Assembly: GCA_001599915.1 (NCBI GenBank)
Contig: BCIG01000016.1
Coordinates: 62,001 to 126,000 of the forward strand
Length of the DNA stretch: 64,000 nt
Origin: Symbiotaphrina buchneri
Taxonomy: Eukaryota > Ascomycota > Symbiotaphrinales > Symbiotaphrinaceae
Direction: 5' to 3'
The notes under the pieces were generated by a model. That model saw nothing but the letters and a program-made list of their open reading frames with translations. It ran no database searches and was not told where the DNA came from. Positions 24,368 through 33,793 of the stretch are shown in pieces. A program made the position numbers and the translations under genes. Numbering within the stretch: position 1 is the stretch's first letter; each line of letters begins with the position of its first letter.

Positions 24368-25476
24368 ATGTATCGCCCTCGGGGTCCTGCGTTTAACGGA
24401 CCGCCGAAGGCTACCGCTTCCACCGTCTGCCAGAAATGCCTGAAACGAGGTGAGGATATCTGTTCATGAGGTTATACATAGTCGCTGACCAGCATGGCCC
24501 CAGGTCACTATAGTTATGAATGTACAGCGTCTGCGCAAGACCGCCCATACACATCGCGCCCGTCCCGAACTCAGCAGCTACTCAATCCCAAACTGGTACC
24601 CAAACTCACTAGTGATATTCCAAATGATCTCCTACGGAAGTACGCAACCTCCCTTTCGGCAGTCGACTGCTGTCCTTTTGACAGTGAACTTGTCGGCCTG
24701 GTCAGGGATTGTGCTGACTCGAGGCTTTGAGTAGAAAAGGAATCGCCGACGAACAACTGGCACGGAAGAATGCTGAAAGAAACCAAGCTAGAAAGACAAC
24801 TGAGGTCGATGCTGCTGATGACCGCCCGCGTAAGCGTGCAAGGTCCCGCTCCTCGTCCTCTGCCTCCTCAGTCTCTACCATCTCCACAAGTCTGTCCCGT
24901 TCGCCTTCCCCAGTACTTGCCGATCAGCGCGGAGAAGATCAGTCTATGACTTCCCAAAGACTGAACCCACAGCTTTCTCCTCATTCTCATGACGGCAGGA
25001 GACGACGGAGATCAAATTCCTCGTACCAATCAGCCGCTTTTGATAGGGCTAGGTCACGCTCAACGGATAGAGGGCGTAATACAAGGCTGAAGCGTAACTC
25101 CCGCAGTCCAGAAGAGCGCGGGAGACGAAGAATACGTTCCCGATCTCCGTCCGTCGACCAAAACACAGGACGATCCCGCCTACAAGATGATGGCAGATAT
25201 CCATACAGAGCAGATCAAAGATCAAGCAGCGGTCGCTTTGAAGATAGGAATACGGAGGGGCGGAGAGAAAGATGGCGAGATGAAGAACGACAAGCGCCGG
25301 AAAGGACTTCGATCAGGAATATGCCGGGGAGGACAGGTTATCGAGATGCGGAGCGTAATCCACAACTTCAAGGCAGAAGGGACGAGCAGAGGGCAAGACC
25401 GGAGGCAAGGGAACGAAGTTTGAGTCCGTTCAGCAAACGGCTAGCGCTGACCCAAGCCATGAACATGGGAAGATGA
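24368..25476 (+). CDS. CCHC zinc-knuckle protein with Arg/Ser-rich tail
   Basis: Three exons (24368-24449, 24504-24639, 24735-25476) give 319 residues. The first intron splits a single zinc knuckle, C-x2-C-x4-H-x4-C (CQKCLKRGHYSYEC), at about residues 21-34. A short conserved block TSRPSRTQQLLNPKLVPKL and NDLLRKKGIADEQLARKNAE follows. The rest is rich in RS, SR and RR, like splicing-related RS domains. Architecture resembles ZCCHC10-type proteins. A nuclear RNA-linked role is likely by composition, but the precise function is unknown. Confidence 0.88.
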
Positions 25477-25852
25477 AGCGGTATGGACAGTAAATGAGCA
25501 AAGGGTTCGTGTTTTGGCAACCGGCAGGTGGCCGATAATTAGTGATACCCGCGCTTTTTAAGAGAGATGGGACAGTTGAATCTTGTTTTCATGGACCAAG
25601 CTTGGCTTATAGTATCAAACCGATATGTTGAGCATGCGAAAGCTACGGTCCATATTGACATCTTCTCAAGACGACAAAGCAGGCTGTGAGACAAAAACAG
25701 GTCCATCCATTTTGGATCCAATCGCCTCAGCCAAAGAGCAAGTCCCATGTTGTAACGCCTCCGCCATGATTCGTTCGTCAACCCTATGCAGTCGCGAAAT
25801 GTTGAAGAAAGAGAATTTGAGAAGTATCAGCCAAAGCCAAATTCACCAGCGC
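25477..25852. other. Convergent 3' regions
   Basis: About 375 bp between the CCHC gene and Cwf18, tail to tail. No feature seen. Confidence 0.45.
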
Positions 25853-26473
25853 CTAAACAACATCTTCCTCATCCATATTTCGCTCATCTTCTTCCTCCCG
25901 CTCCCTAACATGGACACTTTCAAGAAGCGTCGTGCCTTCCATACCCACCCCTTCCTCGTCATCCACACCGGCAGATCCATTGCTATGCGTTTTCGCTGCT
26001 TTTTGAGCAGCGTCAATTCTCTGGCGCACTAGTCGAGCAATTGCATTGTCCGTTCGGACATTGAGAACTTCCAGTTTTCTCTGGAGATCACGCTTCAAAT
26101 CCCAATTTGGCTTCTTTGGTTGCAGTTTGAACAGGTCAATCGGTTTATCCGCCTTTTCTTCCTCTGCCGCCTGCTGCGCCGTGGCCCTTTGGATCTCTTC
26201 TGCCTTTCTTTCTAGCGTCACCTGGTTTTCTATCGGCGCATTCTCGAATCCTAACTTGGGACCTCGAGTCTCTGGGTCATAGTTGCGGCCGGAGAGGTAG
26301 CTTGGAGCTGATATCTTGGGTGGCTCTTCTGCAGGTGCTTCTGCCGCTGCCGCGGCCTGCTCAGCTAGTTCATCGTCGACAGGAGGCTGTTTGCGCTTCA
26401 ATGACCGTAGCTGGGCAAGCCGAGCTTTGCGCTCGTTGGCAGCCGCATCCAAGGAGGCGTGGCTGGAGGACAT
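25853..26473 (-). CDS. CWF18: Splicing factor Cwf18 (CCDC12 homologue)
   Basis: Single exon, 206 residues. It opens with a helical stretch that includes NERKARLAQLRSLKRKQP, then has SYLSGRNYDPETRGPKLGF, and ends the conserved part with KPNWDLKRDLQRKLEVLNVR, the hallmark of the cwf18 family (PF08315). This protein belongs to the Prp19-associated complex and is found in activated spliceosomes. The acidic end (EREEEDERNMDEEDVV) and length fit the family. It is divergent from the PPR gene, 419 bp apart. Confidence 0.93.
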   Translation of the reverse strand: MSSSHASLDAAANERKARLAQLRSLKRKQPPVDDELAEQAAAAAEAPAEEPPKISAPSYLSGRNYDPETRGPKLGFENAPIENQVTLERKAEEIQRATAQQAAEEEKADKPIDLFKLQPKKPNWDLKRDLQRKLEVLNVRTDNAIARLVRQRIDAAQKAAKTHSNGSAGVDDEEGVGMEGTTLLESVHVREREEEDERNMDEEDVV

Positions 26474-26892
26474 GTGGAAGTTGACAAGGTCGCGCGGAAG
26501 CAGGGCTTGAGAGGAAACGGTACCTGTGGCTGAATGGAATGCTTTGTGAACGTATTTGGATCCCCGTAGCCCTGCTCAGATGATACCTCAGTCTGTTTAG
26601 TTTGCAAAATGCATGTGCGATGCTGAGCGTGGTTGTATCTGAGTGATCAAAATAAAGACTAGCTGATAAGGTACGTGGATAGGGAGTAAACTCAGGTAGC
26701 TTCCCTAAGGTACCGAAGTGCTACTTTGAACTATGCACTGCACGCTTTATTTCGATTCCCCAGGTGAGTGGTAACTGGCAAGCAGGTACACCGCAGCGCC
26801 CATAAATTTCGGGCTTGAAGAACACCAAGACGGGATCACCGTTTCTCGTTCACAGCACTTCCAGGAATAAGCTGCACGCAACTTCATACTGA
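26474..26892. promoter_or_regulatory. Divergent promoter region, CWF18 and PPR gene
   Basis: 419 bp without a gene. It includes an AAGGTACC motif near 26704, one of the window-wide intergenic GTAC motifs. Confidence 0.45.
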
Positions 26893-29850
26893 ATGGCCGT
26901 GCTCCATGAGAGGGGTCATGTCAGACGGTGTGTTAACTTGGCGGATCTGCAGCTCCCTGTCCTCCCTTTCCTGGCCCCTAAGCTCGTTCTCCGACAACCA
27001 GCACCATGGTGGATGTCTCAAGGTTCACCTTCGCCACATCACCCGGGCTGCCAGCTCAGTCCCACAATTACAGCGAGGCGTTATAATTCTACACGCAGGA
27101 AATCGAATTCTCGGCTAGCGAGCTGTGTCTACTTATCCCAACGGGCGACGTTTGCTACGGCTCCTCCAGACGAGCCTGATGTGGATGCTTCAACAAGGTA
27201 CTACCGTGGCAAACGTGTTGGCATCAAGGCGTCAGATGATGCCGACCTGAGTCTCCTGTCAGATGGCCCCGTCAGATTTCAGTGGGTTGCAAGTCCCGAC
27301 GGCCTCAATGAAGATTTTGATCGCATGAAGCGTCGGGAGTTTGTGGCGCCTCGGAAGACCGCAGCAGAGAAGGAATTGCAATGGAAGGTACGTGCGAAGA
27401 AGATTCCGGGTTCGGGCACATATCTACGGCCCTTTTATATCAGACCCGGGGGTTTGGTTGAAAAGGCACATCGCAAGCTTCTAAAGAAGCCTGCTCCTCC
27501 ACCACCTTTCAAGGAGAAGTATGACCGACGCAGGAGCGATTGGACGGAATTTGCACCGGAAGAGCAGAGCGTGAGGCACCGAGGTTCCTCTAGGGAGCGT
27601 CCTCAAGAGCGTCGTCCTCAGCATCCTAATGACCGGGATGCTTCTTCACCCCGTCCGGGGAAGGGTGTCAGGCAACGAACTTCCCCTGGAAAGCACCAAC
27701 CTCAACAGGGAGATCCTGCTGAAGCAGACCAACGTATCCTCCAAGGTCACTCCAGCCTCGAGGAGTATGTTCTGCACAGAAACGATCCTGCCAAGGTCGT
27801 TACTATGGAGGGGAATAATGCGCCGCCAGAGGATGTTCAAGAAGAGGGCCATCTTCAAGCCCCGGATGAGCCAATTAGGGCCATTACTGGTGACATACAC
27901 AAGTTCAATCTCACATTGAGACCCAGATGGGTCCATCTTCAAACGAGTGAAAATAATGGGTTGGAGAAGTTTGATGGGCAATGGGCGAGAGATTTTGCTA
28001 TTCTAAACGCAAAGTTTGACGCGCCCACAGCAAGGCCCCAAGGAAACACAGAGCACGCGGCCGGAAAAAGAATGCTTGCAAATGTCGTGCCCACTTACTA
28101 CAGGATCCGTGGCCCTGTGGAGGTCGTCCTAACGAATGCAAGTGTTCAGGATCTGAAAAGTTGGTTCCGGATGTGCGAGCTCGTACCTAAGAGAAAACTC
28201 CGTCAATGGCCTTACATAATGCTATGGGTACTATGCCACAGCCCTGAAAACGGACTCAAGGTGCTGGAAGCCACGCACCAGTCGCCGTTGCCCCCGAGTT
28301 ATATGGTCGCTGATGCCATGGAATACTTGACATGCTTTCACCTTGAAGACAAAGACTTTGTTGAGGAGAGCCAGGTTGAGGAACTGCTCCGAGTGATGAA
28401 AGTTGTTGCTGACAGGAACCCCGCCCGTCCCCCCAGCTTCACTCAGAAAACCATATTCATGCTCCTCAAAAGACTCGACGGGCATCGTGCCAAGGAATTT
28501 CTGGATATGTTGATGCGCCACAAGGTGCCCTTGCATGAAAATACAGTCCTCCATTTCGCACACGCATTTGCCAGTTCAGGGTTTGAGGCGGATACCTTGG
28601 GAGTACTACAGTTGGTCAAAGATCACGGAGCAGATATGGCATCATTTAAAGTGCTCAGCATCTGTGCGGTGCTCTTGCAATCTTCTGACCAGCAGCCACA
28701 GAACAAGACAAAAAGCCCGGAGGAGATCTTTGAGTTGCTGCATCAACTTAATATTTCCCCGAATCTGGTTTTGTACAATGTCATCCTTCGGCAAACGCTT
28801 AAAGAGAGCGATATCGAAGCTGCTTGGACTATCTTCCGGTCTATAAGTGATCATGGGCTAGAGCCTGACGGATACACATATCTCTCCTTGTTAGGGGCAT
28901 TCAAACGCAGAGGCCAGGTCGAAGTCATAGACAATGTCGTTAGCGAAGCGGAGCAAAAGGGTATTCTCTCGAAAAGCATCCATATCTTAACGGACCTTCT
29001 ACACTCCATCTACTTGATGGGCTGGCACAAAAGCGATTTCCACGTCTTTAAAGCTATGCTCAAGACCTACCAAACGTTTTTCAATATCCAACCCCTTGTT
29101 GACCTAGGTCTGATCGCACCTGAAGCCAGTTCGTCTGTTGGGCCCGGATTGGACCTTTCTGGAGCGACTATCCGGCTTATGTTGATCGCTTTTCTGCGCA
29201 GCTGCGAAGATCCTGCTGTCGCACAAAGGTTGTATTACCGATATCGGGATCTCGTCATGGCCGGCGCTCCGTATGACAAACTCCTCGCCGAGGATGGACG
29301 CGTGGAAGATGCATTTTGCATGACTTTGGGCAAACACCAGGCGACGCTCAGTCTCTGTCCCATTGTCGTCAATGATATGCTCAAATGGTCAAGCAGTGAT
29401 ACATTCAATCCAGCTCGGCCGACTGTCCAGACCTGGTCTATACTCATGGCTGCCTTCTTTAGGCATGGCCAGAAGGTCGCGGCAGAAAAGGTGCTGAAAA
29501 TCATGCGTGAACACAATGTGGAGCCAAATGACGTGACATGGAACTCCCTGATAAGTGGGTATGCAAGAAATCAGGATATCGAAAATTCCGTGAACGGGCT
29601 GAAGAGAAAGGAGCAGCATGGATTCAGTGTTGAAGAGCGGGCCTTAAGCGGCTTAAACCAACTTCGAAATCGAAATGCATTGTTAAGACTCCTAAGACAG
29701 ACCGAGGGGCTCCAATTTCCCAAGTTGCGGTCTGAGGACAATAGACCCGAAGATGAATCGACCATGGAGCACAGAGAGCCCATGGACGAAGGAAACCCTT
29801 TCGCTAGATTAGGTCGGAAGGATGATGAGGTTGTTCAAGCAGTCTCCTAG
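26893..29850 (+). CDS. Pentatricopeptide-repeat protein, probably mitochondrial
   Basis: Single exon, 985 residues. The first 90 residues are rich in Arg, Ser and Pro, low in acidic residues, and contain RRYNSTRRKSNSRLASCVYL, which fits a mitochondrial presequence. Residues about 90-330 are charged and poorly ordered. PPR-type helix pairs fill the second half; the clearest are PNLVLYNVILRQTLKESDIE with EPDGYTYLSLLGAFKRRGQV, and PTVQTWSILMAAFFRHGQK with EPNDVTWNSLISGYARNQDI. PPR proteins bind organellar RNA and steer processing or translation. The target transcript cannot be read from the sequence. The gene has no introns, unlike most of its neighbours. Confidence 0.9.
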   Translation: MAVLHERGHVRRCVNLADLQLPVLPFLAPKLVLRQPAPWWMSQGSPSPHHPGCQLSPTITARRYNSTRRKSNSRLASCVYLSQRATFATAPPDEPDVDASTRYYRGKRVGIKASDDADLSLLSDGPVRFQWVASPDGLNEDFDRMKRREFVAPRKTAAEKELQWKVRAKKIPGSGTYLRPFYIRPGGLVEKAHRKLLKKPAPPPPFKEKYDRRRSDWTEFAPEEQSVRHRGSSRERPQERRPQHPNDRDASSPRPGKGVRQRTSPGKHQPQQGDPAEADQRILQGHSSLEEYVLHRNDPAKVVTMEGNNAPPEDVQEEGHLQAPDEPIRAITGDIHKFNLTLRPRWVHLQTSENNGLEKFDGQWARDFAILNAKFDAPTARPQGNTEHAAGKRMLANVVPTYYRIRGPVEVVLTNASVQDLKSWFRMCELVPKRKLRQWPYIMLWVLCHSPENGLKVLEATHQSPLPPSYMVADAMEYLTCFHLEDKDFVEESQVEELLRVMKVVADRNPARPPSFTQKTIFMLLKRLDGHRAKEFLDMLMRHKVPLHENTVLHFAHAFASSGFEADTLGVLQLVKDHGADMASFKVLSICAVLLQSSDQQPQNKTKSPEEIFELLHQLNISPNLVLYNVILRQTLKESDIEAAWTIFRSISDHGLEPDGYTYLSLLGAFKRRGQVEVIDNVVSEAEQKGILSKSIHILTDLLHSIYLMGWHKSDFHVFKAMLKTYQTFFNIQPLVDLGLIAPEASSSVGPGLDLSGATIRLMLIAFLRSCEDPAVAQRLYYRYRDLVMAGAPYDKLLAEDGRVEDAFCMTLGKHQATLSLCPIVVNDMLKWSSSDTFNPARPTVQTWSILMAAFFRHGQKVAAEKVLKIMREHNVEPNDVTWNSLISGYARNQDIENSVNGLKRKEQHGFSVEERALSGLNQLRNRNALLRLLRQTEGLQFPKLRSEDNRPEDESTMEHREPMDEGNPFARLGRKDDEVVQAVS

Positions 29851-30702
29851 GCAGCTGCAAAATCAGAGGGGGTAAGCAATGGAGCGGTGATGAAAGGAGG
29901 TCTGCTTCCTAGAATAGCATATATTGGATTCGAAGCTACGCTAGAGATGAATAATTAAGCATGCTACGGCTTCGAAGTTCTGTGACATTGTCGGGTAATC
30001 CATCAGACACGTATTTGCAGGCGCTCTTCCATGAGACAAAGCCTTCGCGACTTTTGCTACAAATGAGCCTATGCATTTTCTGCCCAAAATCAAACGCCTG
30101 CAATGCAAGGAAGGGCTTCTGTCGCGAATCACGGCAAGACCGAAACATCTGAAGAACATGACTGTAATCATCGGCCAACAGTTAAGGATATCTGATATCA
30201 GCCATATCAGCGCGGAATCTCCTATACTGTGCGATATGAGGAACTCACTGCCATCAGTACACAGCATATACTGACATAAGGGCTCAACCTTTCCCCTATG
30301 CGCGCACACTTCCAGAAGATGCCGAGCACGCTGTGAAGCTTCAGTATGGAGTAGTAACTATCGTCGAGAACACGAACCCATCTTTCTTGCGATCCATAAG
30401 CCCTGGGAACACATAATGCGCGTAGGCGCTTGTGCAGATAAGGAGGAGGATGACGAGCAGGAGCGACTGAAAGTTGAAGAGAGCCGACTGTCACCGTCAA
30501 TAGGGTGTCGGCAGGATTCTAGACAGGGGAAATCCGTCCTTACCATGTCTGTTCAGGCCATTCGAATTCGCGTCACTATTTTGGGGGTACGGGGTGGAGC
30601 TCAGGTGTCCGCCCTGGTGAAGCTGGCCAGATTGATCGAGGAGAGAGCTTCAGGCTAGTCGCACCCGCAAGGACGCTAACCGAACACTGTATGAAGTACT
30701 CG
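29851..30702. other. Gap between PPR gene and MITE; doubtful small minus-strand frames
   Basis: About 850 bp. Minus-strand frames at 29936-30178 (80 codons) and 30222-30500 (92 codons) have fairly protein-like composition, and a possible donor (GTAAGG after ATG) lies near 30545. I could not build a splice model with family support. A plus-strand frame at 30416-30658 ends MSVQAIRIRVTILGVRGGAQ and on, also without support. I leave it unassigned. Confidence 0.35.
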
Positions 30703-30782
30703 CGCGACGTCTCGGGAGCGTTGAAATCGAAAGTTTTTTAACGTAAAGAGTTAGCGAATTTTAACCAGATCGCTTATACAAC
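30703..30782 (+). repeat. Left terminal inverted repeat of the MITE
   Basis: The first 40 bases match the right end exactly in reverse complement; the next 40 match with scattered changes, including shared AATTTTAACCA and CGCTTATACA blocks. Confidence 0.9.
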
Positions 30783-31203
30783 ACCTTATCAAATCTATGG
30801 GAATCAACAGTGCGACCGTTTAAATTGTTTGAAGTTTTTGTATTTGATTGAAAAATTATGCTGAGGCTGTGAAGGAAGCTTGGGTACTGATCTTACTGTC
30901 TGTCCCTACGTTTTCAATCTTCTCTACACTGTTGGATTAGTCTGTTTGAGGTGTTTCTGATAATTTCATCCGTCTCGGTGCTTTCTACCGCAGTAAACAA
31001 AGACTTATCGTCATCCTTACACCTTAGATCTCTTGAAAAATTGACTATTATAAACTCGGGAACGTAATCAGGAACGGAGAAGGTCTGGAGACAACCCACC
31101 AGGTGATTTGCAGTCGTTCTATCGCAAGAAAGACAGCTAAATNTTCATGTTGCAACTGACTAGGTGTTGTCTCCCATAGGGTGCCTTATTGATTTTGGTG
31201 GGG

Positions 31204-31283
31204 GCTGTATAAGCGGGGTGGTTAAAATTCGGTAACTTTTTCAGTTAAAAAACTTTCGATTTCAACGCTCCCGAGACGTCGCG
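31204..31283 (-). repeat. Right terminal inverted repeat of the MITE
   Basis: Reverse complement of the left repeat, with the 9-bp AAGTACTCG target copy directly after it at 31284-31292. Confidence 0.9.
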
Positions 31284-31361
31284 AAGTACTCGTACCAACT
31301 CCCCGCATTCCCTTTCCACTCCGCATATCAATACTTTGCCAGCCACCTCCCTAATGAGATC

Positions 31362-31900
31362 ATGACGGAGCCTCGGGCTCGAGCTGCTAGGCACAAGGGA
31401 CAACTGAACTTCGCTTCAGATCGTAAGTTGCCCGGCCATTGTACTGGTGCGAGACGATTCCTTCTGTCGCTGATGCTTGGGGTGGGACTATCAGTCAAAG
31501 CTTTGCTCTACGCATACGGTGACGACCGGGAACCACTTCCCGAGACGATCAAGGTCTTGGATGAGATTGTGACTGAGTATGCGCGTGCTCACCGTGATCT
31601 GCTCGACTGGGCAACAAGCTTCGCCGGGCCACTTCGGACTTGGGTTGACCCTGTGATAGCTACATCATCGAGACTTGCCATGAAGCAGCCGCATGCGCAA
31701 CCTACAGCCGGCGCGCGAAGATAAAGGTGGATGACTTCAAGTTCATGCTGCGCAAAGATCCCAGCAAGCTTGGTCGTGTCCAGGAGCTCTTACATATGGA
31801 GAAGGTTATCAGAGATGCCAGGAAGGCCTTCAACCAAGATGACGATAAACTAGAGGGCATCAAGGGCGAGGTCAGGGGGGAGTTGAAGAGTGAAAAGTGA
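31362..31900 (+). CDS. TAF13: TFIID subunit TAF13
   Basis: Three exons (31362-31422, 31495-31576, 31660-31900) give 127 residues. The histone-fold core is complete: LKALLYAYGDDREPLPETIK, VLDEIVTDYIIETCHEAAAC and RRAKIKVDDFKFMLRKDP, followed by LGRVQELLHMEKVIRDARKA. TAF13 pairs with TAF11 in TFIID and helps load TBP at promoters. The length matches fungal TAF13. The gene has a MITE just upstream, so its promoter or 5' UTR has probably been rebuilt. It converges on eIF3f. Confidence 0.94.
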
Positions 31901-32348
31901 ACTCTGCATTATGCAAGTCACCGAGTTCGGCGCCTGGACTGGGGGCATACGGTATTACGATCATGGCGTGCTACGAGGATACTGAGGCACCAGCATAGCT
32001 TCATACGCCACAAAGAACTTTCAGCGATACACCTATGGGTTGACCATTTGGGTACTTTTCCGGGCCCTGCACTGCTCTTGCGTGAGGCCGAATTTGTAAG
32101 AGTATAGCCTTGCACATCGAGAACGAAGACAGGCAACTGACGCGTTCCTGTTGAGGTATTTTTGAACGTCCCATTTAGCACTCGTCATCATCTCCATAAC
32201 CATAAAGCGGTGGATTGAAATGCCACCATGCTGCTTCTGGCAGTTGTTCTGTCATGTCTTTGACCCCAAACACCGTGATTTTCCGCCCTCGTAGATGCTG
32301 CAGCACAATGTAACATGAGAAGAAACAGATAGAGACTGGCGCGCATAA
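31901..32348. other. Convergent 3' regions of TAF13 and eIF3f
   Basis: About 450 bp, tail to tail, no feature seen. Confidence 0.45.
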
Positions 32349-33491
32349 TTACTCTGTCGACCGTTGCTGTTGTCCTCTGCCCCGACCGCCTTTTTGGTCA
32401 CGACCCCCCTTTTGACCGTCGGTATTCGCAGCTCCTGATCCTCCAAGACCATCCGCACTACCCATAGTGAGAGCTGCCGTGGCTAGCCGTTGAGACAAAT
32501 CGATCTGTGTACGAATGGTATTTGCAAGGTAAGAGACGACAAGCACGTCCTGAATGTGGTTGTTACTAGGACAGGTCAGTATTTGCACCAAGAGATCCAA
32601 GAGGGTGAGACAAACAAGTCACGCTCAATGTCAGCCGGCTCAACTTTTGGTGCTAGTGCTAGGGTGTTCAACAAGAACTGCCCTAGAGCACTCGATGGTG
32701 GAATTTCCTCATCCAGGACGGAGCTCACGTAATTCGACACTCTGTCCAGCAGTCCCAGAACTTGTTCGATCGATGTTTCAAGAGCTTCAATATCGGTTCC
32801 CACAAGCGCTTGTCTATCTTCCTTGTCCTTCGCTGACGCAATGGCTTCCAGACCGGCTTTCTCGGCATCACCGTACCGGATTTCATAGGGCACGGGTATG
32901 AAAGCTGCACTGTCTGCAGCCCTCTCGGCCGTAACACCCACCGGGGCAGAGATGTATGTCCGAACGTCGATATCCTCACCGGGATTAGTGGATACCGTTA
33001 GATGGACGGCAGGGTGCGGCCATGTGCCCTCCGCTTGACCACCATAGAAGTTCTGTATCAGGGCTGAGAACGTGTTGAGTTCGGACGACGTCGCGTACCA
33101 TCCTACTAGCACCTCCTTGGGATTTGCGCGCAGATGCAAGGCCAGCATCTGCTTTTGATAATCCATATCGACCTCTACCTGCTCCTGGGTCTCGGTATGT
33201 CCCACCGCAAAACAATTGCGAATTTCCACCTCTGTCCCATCGTCTGTACGTGTCCCGAGAAGTGTGCCTATAACCCGCTCTTGATCCACGTTGCGGCGGA
33301 CGGAATGATCGAGGATGGAGAAAAGGGCCTGCCAGGTATCAGTACCTGCCATGATGACCGGGGCTGTGCCGCCAAGTGCTCCTTACCTGAGGTTGAATCA
33401 CGACACTCAGGGGAGCAGTGGTAGGTTGCGCCCCAACAGCGGCGTGTCCTAATGGTCTTGCCAAATGCAAGAACGAGTCTGTGGCATCCAT
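32349..33491 (-). CDS. Translation initiation factor eIF3 subunit F
   Basis: Three exons (33387-33491, 32616-33328, 32349-32565) give 344 residues. Exon 1 encodes [20 protein letters not shown] and the VVIQPQ strand that leads into the MPN domain ([40 protein letters not shown]). [17 protein letters not shown] is the MPN core; the JAMM metal motif is absent, as expected for this non-catalytic subunit. The last exon gives [20 protein letters not shown] and a Gly/Arg/Gln-rich end. eIF3f helps recruit the 43S complex to mRNA. An MPN protein that lacked the first exon would miss the opening strand, so the splice at 33387 matters. It is divergent from UTP25. Confidence 0.95.
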
Positions 33492-33793
33492 GCTGGGCAA
33501 TAGTTACCCTTAGGTCCAGCAAGGAGTGTAGGCAGCTGTGCAGGATGCGAGGAAAGTCTGCCGGAGGACTCGTGGTGAATCAATCTCCCTTCTCTGCTCC
33601 GAGGCTTGAAGATTTGCTACACGAAGATACTTCGTACCCTGCAGCCAAATGTTGTGGGTTGGGCTAGCCCGAAACAGGTCTAGCGGTGACGTCTCCGCAG
33701 AGCCTCAGGTGTCAATGGGAACTTTTTTGAAGACGCTCAGCCCTACACCAAGCAGTCAGCCTCTCTAGTAACACTACCGCAAAGCTGCTCAAT
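33492..33793. promoter_or_regulatory. Divergent promoter region, eIF3f and UTP25
   Basis: 302 bp separate the start codons of a translation factor gene and a ribosome-assembly gene. Such a pair would suit shared growth control; no specific motif is claimed. Confidence 0.45.

Larger units (their letters stand above)
30703..31283. mobile_element. Mutator-like MITE, 581 bp, with 9-bp target duplication
   Basis: Two terminal inverted repeats of about 80 bp face each other: 30703-30782 and 31204-31283. The outer 40 bases are identical (start CGCGACGTCTCGGGAGCGTT), and the inner 40 differ at roughly ten positions. A perfect 9-bp direct repeat AAGTACTCG flanks the element (30694-30702 and 31284-31292). 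Long inverted repeats with a 9-bp duplication are the hallmark of Mutator-like elements. The inside is AT-rich and has no transposase-length frame; the longest (30914-31099 minus, 61 codons) matches nothing I know. So it is a non-autonomous copy moved by a transposase made elsewhere. The perfect duplication and outer ends suggest recent insertion. It ends 79 bp before the TAF13 start codon. An N at 31143 is an assembly gap base. Confidence 0.88.

Noticed and set aside
30914-31099. 61-codon frame inside the MITE as a transposase piece
   Set aside because: Too short and unmatched; kept only as a feature of the element.
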